From assembly GCA_965214085.1 (NCBI GenBank), contig OZ243937.1:744001-808000 (forward strand): DNA of 64,000 nt. Direction: 5' to 3'. The notes beneath the pieces were generated by a model. It saw nothing but the letters and a program-made list of their open reading frames with translations. It was not told the origin of the DNA and did no database searches. Of this stretch, positions 8,313 through 17,138 are shown piece by piece (the first letter of the stretch is position 1; each line of letters starts with the position of its first letter). The stretch is from UBA6055 sp965214085. Its GTDB lineage: Bacteria > Chloroflexota > Anaerolineae > Aggregatilineales > Phototrophicaceae. Both the position numbers and the translations under genes were made by a program.

Positions 8313-8993
8313 ATGGCGGAAAACACAATCGCGCTTATAAGCGCTATTTTGACGCTGATGGTATTCAGCTACCTGCTGGGTGATGTGCCCCTTGTCGGCA
8401 ATCTTTACCGCATCGCTGTGTATATTTTCATCGGCATGACGGCCGCTTTCACACTCATCGTCAGCTATGAAGGCGTCATTCTGCCATATCTGCAAGATAT
8501 TCAGGACCCAACGACGAGTTGGACCTCGCTCGGCAATCGCGCCGATATTTATATTTTCTTCACTGCCCTATTGTTTGGCTTGCTGCTTTTGCTTAAGCCT
8601 GTCAAATCGCTGACATGGCTAACGAATAGCGTCCTGGCTGTGGTGATTGTGGTCGGGGCTGCGGTGGGCGTCGTGGGCGCGCTGTCCGGTACGCTCTTCC
8701 CGCTGCTGCAGGCTACCGTGGCCATACCGGATGATATGACGGCGAACTTTGGCGCGCTCGTCGATACGCTGCTCATCTTCGTCGGCACGATGACCGGGCT
8801 CTATTACTTCCACTATCAGGCGGGGTCCCAAGCTGACGGCGGCGCCGAACAGAGCTCAGTCGGGCGCGGCTTTCGTCACATCGGGAAAGTTTTTCTGGTC
8901 ACGGCGCTGGGCGCGATTTACGCCTCCACCATATTGACCTGCCTGACGATATTGACGGAGCGGATTGGTTTCCTATTTCAATTTGGTGCCTGA
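8313..8993 (+). CDS. Multi-pass membrane protein of the MutL operon
   Basis: 226 residues from ATG 8313 (MAENTIALISAILTLMVFSY), 13 nt after the SH3 gene; an earlier in-frame start at 8238 would overlap that gene and is rejected. Six or so hydrophobic helices are seen, including IFFTALLFGLLLLLKPV, VLAVVIVVGAAVGVVGAL, TLLIFVGTMTGLYYFH and VFLVTALGAIYASTIL. No family is recognised. The MutL gene starts only 3 nt after its stop, so the two are very likely co-translated, suggesting that this protein and the cytoplasmic ATPase work together at the membrane. Confidence 0.65.
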   Translation: MAENTIALISAILTLMVFSYLLGDVPLVGNLYRIAVYIFIGMTAAFTLIVSYEGVILPYLQDIQDPTTSWTSLGNRADIYIFFTALLFGLLLLLKPVKSLTWLTNSVLAVVIVVGAAVGVVGALSGTLFPLLQATVAIPDDMTANFGALVDTLLIFVGTMTGLYYFHYQAGSQADGGAEQSSVGRGFRHIGKVFLVTALGAIYASTILTCLTILTERIGFLFQFGA

Positions 8994-8996
8994 CCC

Positions 8997-10748
8997 ATGT
9001 CTGACTCTAAGATTACTTCGATACTTGCGGCGGACTTCGGCAGCGTCAATACACGCGCGCTGCTCTTTGACGTGGTGGAGGGCGAGTATCGCTTGGTGGC
9101 GCAAGGGCGGAGCCGCACGACCATCGGCTCGCCAAGCGATGACGTACAGCTCGGGCTGTCGACCGTCTTGCATGAAATGGCCGAAGCGACCGGTCGCCGC
9201 ATTCTTGATGAGCAGGGCAATGTCATACGCCCGGAACAGGCCGATCGCGTTGGGGTCGATTATTTCCTCACCACAGCGAGCGCGGGACATGCCCTGCGCG
9301 CCGTTCTGGTCGGCTTATATCCCGGGCAGGACCTTGTCGCGGCCCGGCAAGCCATCGCTCCCTTCTATATTGAGGTAGAGGCTACGGTTCATCTCGAAGA
9401 TGGGCTGGGGCCGAAGGGACGGCTGAACCGCATCGTGCATAGCCGGCCGCAGTTGATATTCATCACCGGCGGCACGGATGGCGGCGCGCGGACTGTTTTG
9501 CTGGAGATGCTGAGCGTCGCGCGGCAGGCGATTGCCCTGTTGCCGATGGGCAGCCGGCCGACGGTTATCTTCGCTGGCAACAGCAGTGTGACCCCGTCGG
9601 CGCGCGAAATGCTTAGCCAGCTGGCGGAGGTTCTGGTCGCGCCGAATATCGTGGGCAGCGGCGAAAACGCCTGGGAGGCGGCGCAGACTGTGCTGGCCAG
9701 CGTTGTCGACGACAACAAGCGGCATGGCAGGAGTTTCCAGCGAGTCGCCACTATGACGGATTCCGGCATATTGCCGACAGCGCGCGGCATCGAGACGATG
9801 ACGGCTTTTTTCTCCCGTGCGATGCGGCAAGCGGTGCTGGCGGTCGATATCGGCAGCGCCCGTTCGACCCTGTCGCTGGCGGGTGATGGCAGGGTGTGGA
9901 CGGGAATCCGCAATGACATCGGCTTGGGGCATAGCGCGGCCGGCGCCCTGGAACTCATCGGGGAAGAGGCGGTGAACGAGTGGTTGCCATTTCATCCGCG
10001 CAAGGGCGAACTGATGCATTATGTCCTGAGCAAGGGCTTGCGGCTGGAGAGCGTTCCGCGGGATATGCGCGAGCGCACGATCGAATACGCTTTGCTGCGC
10101 GCCTGCCTGCGCTACATGCTGCGCGAGCCGGGGAACAGCGCGATTGATCCGGCGCGGATCGGGATGATCCTGGTGGCGGGCGCGGCTCTGACCGGCAGCG
10201 GGGGCGGGGCTTTGGAGATGCTGATGCTGGCGGATGCGCTGAAATGTGAAGGCGTGGTGCGGGTCAAAGCCGATCCCTATGGCGCGCTGGCGGCGCTGGG
10301 CGCGCTGGCGGCTGTGCAGCCGACTGCCGTGGTGCAACTGGCCAACAGCAATGTATTGGAAGACCTGGGTACGTTGATCTGCGCCTCGGGGGTGGCTGCC
10401 GCCGACGCCATTGCTTTGAAAGTCAGCGTCCGGCTGGAGAATGGCGAATTGCTGAAGCGGGAAATCGCCGATGGCGATGTCTGGCACTTGCCCTTGGAGT
10501 CAAACGCTAGCGTAGATCTGCGCATTCAGGCGCGGCGGGGCTTGTCGGTCGGCGGCAAGCGGCGCATCCGTTTGCGGCTGTCTGGCGGGCGTGGCGGCCT
10601 GCTGTTTGACGCGCGCCTCGATACTTTGGAGAAAGAAACCTCAATGACCGTGCGGGCGGTGAATATGCTGCGCTGGTTCGCAGCGGTCAGCGGACGAGAC
10701 GAGCCGGTGGTCATACCGGAGAGCTGGCTGGCGGCGTCCGCGGAATAG
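8997..10748 (+). CDS. MutL-family (glutamate mutase accessory type) ASKHA ATPase
   Basis: 583 residues, cytoplasmic. It starts with an actin/HSP70-like phosphate loop, ILAADFGSVNTRALLFDV (8-25), and a second nucleotide-binding motif, AVDIGSARSTLSL, lies near the middle. The order resembles MutL of the glutamate mutase operon (not the DNA mismatch-repair MutL). In clostridia this protein is thought to reactivate the B12 enzyme, but no glutamate mutase subunits or B12-binding DxHxxG motif occur here, so the partner must be something else. It is embedded in an operon of membrane proteins, which suggests an ATP-driven role at the envelope. Family call is firm; role is unknown. Confidence 0.8.
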   Translation: MSDSKITSILAADFGSVNTRALLFDVVEGEYRLVAQGRSRTTIGSPSDDVQLGLSTVLHEMAEATGRRILDEQGNVIRPEQADRVGVDYFLTTASAGHALRAVLVGLYPGQDLVAARQAIAPFYIEVEATVHLEDGLGPKGRLNRIVHSRPQLIFITGGTDGGARTVLLEMLSVARQAIALLPMGSRPTVIFAGNSSVTPSAREMLSQLAEVLVAPNIVGSGENAWEAAQTVLASVVDDNKRHGRSFQRVATMTDSGILPTARGIETMTAFFSRAMRQAVLAVDIGSARSTLSLAGDGRVWTGIRNDIGLGHSAAGALELIGEEAVNEWLPFHPRKGELMHYVLSKGLRLESVPRDMRERTIEYALLRACLRYMLREPGNSAIDPARIGMILVAGAALTGSGGGALEMLMLADALKCEGVVRVKADPYGALAALGALAAVQPTAVVQLANSNVLEDLGTLICASGVAAADAIALKVSVRLENGELLKREIADGDVWHLPLESNASVDLRIQARRGLSVGGKRRIRLRLSGGRGGLLFDARLDTLEKETSMTVRAVNMLRWFAAVSGRDEPVVIPESWLAASAE

Positions 10749-10797
10749 CATTAACCGATGCAGATATTGAGTGTTCAGTTTTTGTAGGGAGATACTC

Positions 10798-10995
10798 ATG
10801 AGTATCCAATATCCCCAAGAGATTATCATGCAGCAGGCCAAAGTTAGGAAAGAGCTTGAGAAGTTAGCAAAAATGCGCACCGATTATCTCAAGTCTACGG
10901 GCCAAATGCCTCCCTCTAGCGCAACAAGCAAGCCTGCGATTACTGACGCTGATCTTGTAGAATCGTCACCGACTTCAGATCATACCGTATCTTGA
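10798..10995 (+). CDS. Small hypothetical protein at the end of the MutL operon
   Basis: 65 residues from ATG 10798 (MSIQYPQEIIMQQAKVRKEL) with AGGGAG upstream; an in-frame start at 10771 is weaker. The first half is a charged helix (KVRKELEKLAKMRTDYLKS), the second a Ser/Thr/Pro-rich disordered tail. It lies 49 nt after MutL and before the convergent S9 peptidase gene. Function unknown. Confidence 0.5.
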   Translation: MSIQYPQEIIMQQAKVRKELEKLAKMRTDYLKSTGQMPPSSATSKPAITDADLVESSPTSDHTVS

Positions 10996-11125
10996 CCTGG
11001 TGAATCTATCGCAAAACTACGGATATGGCTGCTAACGCAAAGAGCCATGTACGTTTTCATTATGGACCAGTTCAGCCGGGCAAACCGCGCATGGCTGCAC
11101 AGCGCAGTCCTAGCCGGGGCTGTTG

Positions 11126-13066
11126 TCAGCGCACGTACTTGATCATCCAGTCTAGCAGGGCGTCGTTCTGCGCTTGCTGTACTTTGATAGGCCCGCTGAT
11201 GGATGCCACGTGCGCCATGGCCGGTATGCGCAGCATCTCTACCAGGCAATCGTTGGCTTTGAGGTGGGCGTAGAATTGCTCAGCCTGGCCCGCGGGGCAG
11301 CGATAATCAGCTTCACACTGGATGAGCATGGTAGGCGTCCTACAGTTATGAGCGTAGGTGATGGGCGAGCCGCGCCGATAGACTTCGGGGATTTCATGCG
11401 GTTTGCCGCCCAGCTCGCTGAGGGAGCCCCAGGGTCCCATGTCGGCGGTGCCGTAGCGGCTGACCAAGTCGGTAATCGGATTTTCGGCGACGGCGGCTTT
11501 GAAGCGGTCGGTCTGCCCAATGGTATAGCAGGTCAGGTAGCCGCCATACGAGAGCCCGCAGATGCCCAGACGTTCAGGATCGGCCAGGCCCCGGCCGATG
11601 ACGTGGTCGACCCCGGCCAGCAGATCCTGGTGGTCGAGGACGCCCCAATTGCCGGAGAGCGCGGTGGCGAAGTCGTCGCCGTAGCCGGTTGAGCCGCGCG
11701 GATTAACAAAAAGCAGGGCGAAGCCGGCGCCGGCCAGCATCTGGAAATCGCTGCCGTACTGATAGCCGTACCAGCCGTGGGGCCCGCCGTGAATGTACAG
11801 AATAGTGGGATAGGGCGGCTCAACGTCGTTGGGGCGCAGCAGCCAGCCTTGGATCTGCGCGCCGTCGTGTTCATAGCGAAACTCGTCCACCAGCGGGAAG
11901 GCGATTTGATCGACTAGGTCCTGGTTAAAGTTGGAAATCTGACGCTCGTCCCCGCCGTCTTGATCGGCCAGGCAGAGTTCACCCGGATTCTCCAGCGTCG
12001 AGGACAGGAAGAGCATCGCGCCGGCGCGCGCATCCTGCAGGGTGGTTGTTCGATTCCCGCCGACCAATTGTTTCTGACTGTGTTCGCCGGACAGCGCTAC
12101 CGAATAGATGCCGCGCTTGCCCGCTTGAACTACATTGACCAGCGCGGTCGTCGGCGAGGCCATAATCTTGCCCGAACTGAACACCGGGAACCACTGCACT
12201 TCAACGCCCGTGGGCAAGTCGGCTGTACGGTTTTCGGCTTTGCCGCCGTCACGATCGACCAGCCACAAGTCGTCTTTAGTGGCCATGGGCTGGTCGCCTG
12301 TCGAGGCGATGACGATGAGGCGCTCCCCATCGGGCATCCAGTCCGCATTCTTGATGAAGCCCCAGTCCTGGTCCAGGATCTCGCTGCCTTGGCCTTCGAG
12401 GTCCACGATGCGCAGCCGGGCTGAGAAGAGGTCGGGGCGGTCGGGGTCATGCGCGGCGAGATAGAGCAGCTCGCGGCCGTCGGGGGACCAGCGCAGCGTT
12501 CTGTCGAGAAAACCGTCGTCGGTCAGTTGTCGGGCTGCGCCGCCGCTGGTGGATTGGACGTGGACATTTTGCACGGCGTCATCCAGGTAGCCGACGCCGT
12601 CAAAGCGGTAGACCGGGCGCCTGACAAAATAGGGCTCGCTGGGGTCGCGCGGTTCGGCGTCACTGGGTGCGGTGAAGGCGATGGAGCCGCCGTCGGGGGA
12701 CCAGACCGGCGGCCCGGCGACGCCTTGCTTCAGGTTGGTGAATTGCCGCGCTTCCCCGCCGCCATGCACCGGCAGCAAAAAGATTTGTTTGTTGCCGCAG
12801 CGGTCGGATACGAAGGCGATCTGACGCCCATCCGGCGACCAGGCCGGCGCTGTCGAATTGTTGCTCGGATCGGTCAGCCGGCGGGCCGCGCCGCTAGTCA
12901 GATCGATCAGCCAGAGAGTAGTGGAGCTTGACATGCTGGACAGATCGTTATGCCGTACATCGCAGACGGCCAGGTCAGCTGTCGGGGACAGGCGCGCGCT
13001 GCCAATCCGCGCATAGCGGAGGTCATCCAGTCTGTCGAAGTTGCGCTTGTCGGATGCGGGCGTCAT
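11126..13066 (-). CDS. S9 family prolyl-oligopeptidase-type peptidase
   Basis: 646 residues. The N-terminal two thirds carry repeated PD40/beta-propeller motifs (SPDGRQIAFVSDR, SPDGGSIAF, SPDGRELLYLA); the C-terminal part is an alpha/beta hydrolase. The catalytic triad is readable: Ser506 in GLSYGG, Asp587 in CEADYRCP and His619 in MAHV. The HGGPHG oxyanion motif precedes the serine. Such acylaminoacyl-peptidase-like enzymes cleave short peptides in the cytoplasm; there is no signal peptide. The start MTPASDKRNF follows GGAGGAGG; an upstream in-frame start at 13120 is rejected. The first ATGA overlaps the stop of the upstream beta-lactamase-fold gene, so the two are translationally coupled. 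Confidence 0.9.
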   Translation of the reverse strand: MTPASDKRNFDRLDDLRYARIGSARLSPTADLAVCDVRHNDLSSMSSSTTLWLIDLTSGAARRLTDPSNNSTAPAWSPDGRQIAFVSDRCGNKQIFLLPVHGGGEARQFTNLKQGVAGPPVWSPDGGSIAFTAPSDAEPRDPSEPYFVRRPVYRFDGVGYLDDAVQNVHVQSTSGGAARQLTDDGFLDRTLRWSPDGRELLYLAAHDPDRPDLFSARLRIVDLEGQGSEILDQDWGFIKNADWMPDGERLIVIASTGDQPMATKDDLWLVDRDGGKAENRTADLPTGVEVQWFPVFSSGKIMASPTTALVNVVQAGKRGIYSVALSGEHSQKQLVGGNRTTTLQDARAGAMLFLSSTLENPGELCLADQDGGDERQISNFNQDLVDQIAFPLVDEFRYEHDGAQIQGWLLRPNDVEPPYPTILYIHGGPHGWYGYQYGSDFQMLAGAGFALLFVNPRGSTGYGDDFATALSGNWGVLDHQDLLAGVDHVIGRGLADPERLGICGLSYGGYLTCYTIGQTDRFKAAVAENPITDLVSRYGTADMGPWGSLSELGGKPHEIPEVYRRGSPITYAHNCRTPTMLIQCEADYRCPAGQAEQFYAHLKANDCLVEMLRIPAMAHVASISGPIKVQQAQNDALLDWMIKYVR

Positions 13067-14436
13067 GGCGCCTCCTCCCCGTTCTGCGGCATTTTGTTCG
13101 CATATTCGTTGCGGAGCCACAGCTTAATGACCTGGCCCGCCGCGTCCAACTCGAATCGCGCCGTCTCATTGGATTGCCCCGGCGCTTGAATGATAAATTC
13201 GTGCTCGGCGCCAGTCGGCTCCAGAATGACGGGCGGGTAGTCGAGCTCGTCCAGCGCAATGATTTGCAGCTGCCCGTTGCGAATGAGGACTTTTTCATAG
13301 CCCCATTCGTGGAAGTATTCGCCTTCGTATTGACGCCAAGCTGGGTCGATTGCCGGTTTGGGCGCCTCCGTCGCCTTGATGAGCTCGGGCAGGACCAGCT
13401 TGTAGCCCTGGTTGATGAATTCGGGCGGGTTGCTGCCCAGGGCGTTGGTCAGCAGGATCAGGCCAAAATTGTGCTCGCGGCAGAGGGTAAAGCCGGTCAG
13501 ATAACCGGGGTAGCCGCCGGCGTGGCCGCTGATGGTCCAGTCGTCTAGTTTGTAGATCATGCTGCCTAAGCCGTAGCCGCCTTGCCAAGACGGCTCAAGC
13601 CAGTGGACACGGTGCATATCGCGGCGCGAATGGCGGGAGAGCACGGCATCATTGGAGTCGTCCAGATGGAAAGCGGCGTATTTGACCAGGTCCTTGATGG
13701 ATGAGGCGAAGTTTGCCGAAGCTTCAAAGCCGTTCATCAAGAAGAAGGGCATGGGCGAGCGCTGGTGATTCTCGTCCAGCTGCGAATAGCCGGTCGCCAG
13801 CAGGGGATCGTCGCGCTGCGGCTGCGGAAAGGTGTCCGTCATGCCCAGAGGATCTAGAATATTATGCTGGATGTAGTCGGCCCAGGACTGCCCTGATACC
13901 TGAGCGATGACGCCGCCGAGCAGAGAATAACCGACATTGCTGTAGGCGAATTTGTCGTAGGGCGCGCGCGTGGGCGGCCGGCCTTTCATGGCCGTGACAA
14001 ATTCATCCCAGTCGGGCGCGTCGCATTCGGTCCACATCGGATTGTGGGAATCGCGCGGCAGCCCCGATGTATGCGTCAGCAAGTTGCGCAGGGTGATCTC
14101 GGGCGCGCCGGCGTAGCGCAGGGCGAACCAATCCAAGTGCGCCGACAGTGTGTCATCCAGGCCAAGCCGGCCGGCGTCGCGCAACTGCAGGATTGATACA
14201 GCCGTGAAGGTCTTGCTAATGCTGGCGATACGAAAGCGTGTATCCAAAGCGACCGCCGACTTTTTGTCGAGATCGGCATAGCCGAAGCCGCGCCCCCAGA
14301 TCAGCTCGCCATTATGAACCAGCCCAACCGCCAGGCCGGGTTGCTGATTTTGGCGCATTTTGAAGTGGATCCAGGATTCATAAATGTCGATGACTGCCGC
14401 GAGATCGGGGTTATCAAGCAATAAAGCATGTGGCAT
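13063..14436 (-). CDS. Beta-lactamase-fold serine hydrolase (class C/LACTB-like)
   Basis: 457 residues with a serine hydrolase domain plus a C-terminal beta-rich domain. Active-site motifs are clear: S72-I-S-K75 (SxxK), Y165-S-N167 (YxN) and H305-A-G307 (the KTG equivalent). The region NLLTHTSGLPRDS is typical of the esterase/peptidase branch. There is no signal peptide, so it is probably a cytoplasmic peptidase or esterase, not a drug-resistance enzyme. GGAGG precedes the ATG. It is followed with a 4-nt overlap by the S9 peptidase gene; together they look like a peptide-degradation pair. Confidence 0.88.
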   Translation of the reverse strand: MPHALLLDNPDLAAVIDIYESWIHFKMRQNQQPGLAVGLVHNGELIWGRGFGYADLDKKSAVALDTRFRIASISKTFTAVSILQLRDAGRLGLDDTLSAHLDWFALRYAGAPEITLRNLLTHTSGLPRDSHNPMWTECDAPDWDEFVTAMKGRPPTRAPYDKFAYSNVGYSLLGGVIAQVSGQSWADYIQHNILDPLGMTDTFPQPQRDDPLLATGYSQLDENHQRSPMPFFLMNGFEASANFASSIKDLVKYAAFHLDDSNDAVLSRHSRRDMHRVHWLEPSWQGGYGLGSMIYKLDDWTISGHAGGYPGYLTGFTLCREHNFGLILLTNALGSNPPEFINQGYKLVLPELIKATEAPKPAIDPAWRQYEGEYFHEWGYEKVLIRNGQLQIIALDELDYPPVILEPTGAEHEFIIQAPGQSNETARFELDAAGQVIKLWLRNEYANKMPQNGEEAP

Positions 14437-14519
14437 CGCTACCTCCAGTCAGGGCGCTTTTCCGCCGAGATTAGAATAGGGTTTTGCGGGTCGTCGTCAA
14501 CCATTGGCATCAGCTGTTA

Positions 14520-15200
14520 TCAGCACCTGATATCAGAGCCGCGGCCTTCAACTGTCGGGGGCGGCTGGCCCGGCGCTTCGCCAACGACACCCTGCACGAA
14601 CCAATCCATGTCGGTGTAAAGGTAGCCCTTGGGGAACTTCTTGTTCTTCTCCAGCAGCAGGTCGCCGGCTTGCGAATAGAGCGGGCCGTCCAGCGCGTCT
14701 TTGTTGGTTTCGTTCCAGGTGATGCGCCATTTCAGGGGCGGCGCTTCCATGATATGCGGAATCTGATCGTAGTCATAAGGCGCCATGTCGATGATGCCGC
14801 GGCCGAAATTCTTGGTCGAAACCTTGCCGTCGTAGGCTTTGGCTTCCCAGTCGTCCTCGAGTAAATCGTTGACGCGGCGCAAATAATACCAGCCCCATTG
14901 CCAGACGATGCTGGTCATGTTGGCGGCGGGGCCGAATTCGCGCATATCAAAGCCGTAGCCGACGGAGCGCAGGCCTTTTTCTTCGGCGACTTTCTGCACT
15001 TCCGGGTTGTAGGTGTGCTGCACCAGGACATCGGCGCCGAGCTCAACCAGCTCCAGGGCGGCGGCGCGATCGGCTTCCGCGTCGTTCCAGGAGCCGGTGA
15101 AGCGCACATGAACCGAGATGTCCTCGCAGGTTCTGATCAGAAGCGAAGCCGCTGTGATGGCGTTGATATTGCGTATCACTTCGGTCGAAAAAGCAACGCT
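14520..15200 (-). pseudogene. 5'-truncated BMP-family ABC transporter substrate-binding protein
   Basis: Recognisable BMP/PnrA sequence starts around 15200 (STEVIRNINAITAASLL) and runs through DAEADRAAALELVELGADVL, VGYGFDMREFGP and WQWGWYYLRRVNDLLEDDW to the stop. The ORF extends upstream to 15479, but that part has no family similarity and includes a palindromic repeat (15341-15360). The lipoprotein signal and about the first third of the domain are missing. BMP proteins bind nucleosides or similar ligands for the kind of transporter encoded at 29307-36003. The remnant is too short to form both lobes, so it is probably dead. Confidence 0.7.
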
Positions 15201-15340
15201 ACATCGCTGACAAAGTGCTAAGGCGCGGCGAGCGAGCCATTTGCTTTTGATTTCAGGATTGTAGTCAGGATATACGGGCCTGTCAAAATACAGCCCAGTC
15301 TCGGACGCGGCGCGGTGATGATGCCTTACGCTGTGATTGT

Positions 15341-15360
15341 GGGCGAGCCAAGGCTCGCCC
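15341..15360. repeat. Perfect 20-bp REP-like palindrome
   Basis: GGGCGAGCCAAGGCTCGCCC, with CTAC following. It is one of about ten such palindromes in the window. It sits inside the degenerate upstream part of the BMP pseudogene, within a 288-bp stretch (15201-15488) that otherwise shows no gene. Confidence 0.75.
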
Positions 15361-15488
15361 CTACGACTGCAGATGGTAGTGTTGCTGGGAATTGGGCGGG
15401 TTTGATGAGAAAGATAGCCGAAGCGTACAGAGCAGACTCTAGCAGATCGGGCTGAATCCCCATCCTCAGAACTTACCATTCCGCTAAC

Positions 15489-16307
15489 TCAGCCGGTCGG
15501 ATTCCAGACGTAAGTCCCGTCTTCCAGCGTAACTTTGCCCAAGCCAGGGAAATCCAGATGATAAAAGAGCGTCAAGAGATCTTCGTCGACGCAGTGCTGC
15601 AGGACGCGCCGGCGGGTTTGAACGGCGAGCTCGGCATTGGTATCGAAGGAGAAATGCCAATCGATATTCGTGAATTGGAAGTGCTGATGCAGCAGGTCAA
15701 CCACATGCAGCAGGCGCTCGCCGCCGGATTCCACCAGCAGCCCGGCGTGGCCGTCCGTATGCCCAACCATGTCGACTGCTGTAACGCCCGGGGCGATCTC
15801 GTCGCCGGCGCTGACGAACTTGAAGCGGTGGCGCAGGGACTTGAAGCGCTGCAGAATCTGCTGCTCCGCTTCTGCGTTTGTGGCAGCCCAGCGGCCCATC
15901 CACTCGTCCCATTCCGCCTGCATCGTCACATAGACTGCGTTGGGATAGACGGCGTCGCCAGCGGGCGTGAAAAAGCCGGCAATGTGGTCGGCATGAAAGT
16001 GCGTCAGGAAGACGATATCCATATCGGCCGGCGTGAGGCCCAGGCTGGCGAGACCTCGCAAGGTACCGCCCATGCCGGCCGGCCCGTATTCGCCGAAGCC
16101 GACATCGGCCAAGACGCGCGTCCCGCCGCTGTTGACGGTGAGCAGATTCAAGCTGCCGGAGGGCTCGTTATCGCCCAGAGCCGCGTCAACATCGGCTGGG
16201 TCGACATTGGGATAACGCGCGATGACCGTTTCGCGGTCCATGAAAGCGGCGCCTTCCTGAAATACAGCGCATTCGATGTCGCCAATGGTCAGTTGATGTA
16301 CGCTCAT
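15489..16307 (-). CDS. Metallo-beta-lactamase-fold hydrolase
   Basis: 272 residues. Zinc ligands are seen in H103-F-H105-A-D107-H108 (HxHxDH), H183 in GHTDGH and a later aspartate-histidine region (HVVDLLHQH). The fold and spacing match lactonase/AHL-lactonase-like MBL proteins, but the substrate cannot be told from sequence. No signal peptide, so cytoplasmic. The gene lies downstream of the CPBP and glycosyltransferase genes on the same strand, separated by 52 nt. Confidence 0.85.
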   Translation of the reverse strand: MSVHQLTIGDIECAVFQEGAAFMDRETVIARYPNVDPADVDAALGDNEPSGSLNLLTVNSGGTRVLADVGFGEYGPAGMGGTLRGLASLGLTPADMDIVFLTHFHADHIAGFFTPAGDAVYPNAVYVTMQAEWDEWMGRWAATNAEAEQQILQRFKSLRHRFKFVSAGDEIAPGVTAVDMVGHTDGHAGLLVESGGERLLHVVDLLHQHFQFTNIDWHFSFDTNAELAVQTRRRVLQHCVDEDLLTLFYHLDFPGLGKVTLEDGTYVWNPTG

Positions 16308-16359
16308 TGGTAATTCCTTTGTTTGCCTTTATCGTCAGATTGATGCGCCTGGCGCGGAC

Positions 16360-17124
16360 TTATGCCCCGAATATTGCCAGCGCGGTCAAAAAGAACATGA
16401 GACCCGCGCCCATTCTAGCGATGATGACAGCGCTGCTCGATCCAGTGTAGACGCGTAGAAGACTGAAGGCGAGTCCCGTTAGCGCCGGGTATAAGATTCC
16501 ATGCCAGACCAGGTCGTAGGCGTCGGCGTAGGCGGCCCAAAAGACCAGCAAATGCAGAGCGACATAGAGCGCGCTGGTGATGAAAACGCCGAGCCAAGGT
16601 CCCAGGCGCCAGCGCAGCGACGGCAGTAGTATCGCCTGGAAGACCAGCGACTCGGCCAAGGGCTGCAGCAGGATCAAGAGCAGAGCGGCCAGGATGAGGC
16701 TCGCGCTGCCGTATGCCTGGAAGCCGTAGATTTCCGGCACGGGCAGGAATTGACCGCTGGCCAAGTTGGTGATCAGATCAATTGCCAGGGCGATGGCCAC
16801 GCCCAGGAGCAGGACTAGCGGACGCGGCAGGCGGCCCGGGCTCATCCGGAGCGCGGCCCGGCTTTCTTCGCTGCTGCGGCGGTTGACCCATACAAAAATC
16901 AAGCCCAAAGCCATGCCCAGCGCCCAGCTGAGCATCAGCAGGAAGGGCGTGAACTCCTGGCTGCCCAGCAGCAGCGACGCCAGCGCCGGGCCCACCACTG
17001 TCAGGCAGATGAGCAAGACAAGGGGGCTAAGCGCCGCGCTGTACAGGCTCCAGGGCGGGGCGGCGTCCTCCGGCAGCGAGAGCTTGGCTCGCAGGGACAT
17101 TTCGCGGCGGTCGGTCTTGCCCAT
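16360..17124 (-). CDS. CPBP (CAAX protease-like) membrane protein with altered active-site motif
   Basis: 254 residues with about seven hydrophobic helices. The C-terminal half resembles the CPBP/Abi family: a helix containing LAESLVFQAILLPSLR, where active members have EExxxR, and then ALYVALHLLVF, supplying the usual second-motif histidine. The paired glutamates are reduced to one, so protease activity is doubtful. It starts 14 nt after the stop of the glycosyltransferase gene and probably belongs to that transcript. Alternative: a general membrane protein convergent on the CPBP pattern. Confidence 0.6.
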   Translation of the reverse strand: MGKTDRREMSLRAKLSLPEDAAPPWSLYSAALSPLVLLICLTVVGPALASLLLGSQEFTPFLLMLSWALGMALGLIFVWVNRRSSEESRAALRMSPGRLPRPLVLLLGVAIALAIDLITNLASGQFLPVPEIYGFQAYGSASLILAALLLILLQPLAESLVFQAILLPSLRWRLGPWLGVFITSALYVALHLLVFWAAYADAYDLVWHGILYPALTGLAFSLLRVYTGSSSAVIIARMGAGLMFFLTALAIFGA

Positions 17125-17138
17125 GGTCGAACTCGTCT

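Noticed and set aside
9315..10487. 390-codon open frame on the minus strand
   Set aside because: Antisense to the MutL ATPase gene; arginine/glutamine-rich translation with no domain.
8997..10748. DNA mismatch-repair MutL
   Set aside because: The protein has an ASKHA-type DFGSVNTR phosphate loop, not the GHKL ATPase motifs of mismatch-repair MutL.
13063..14436. Antibiotic-resistance beta-lactamase
   Set aside because: Fold motifs match, but there is no signal peptide and the C-terminal domain and peptidase neighbour suggest an esterase or peptidase.
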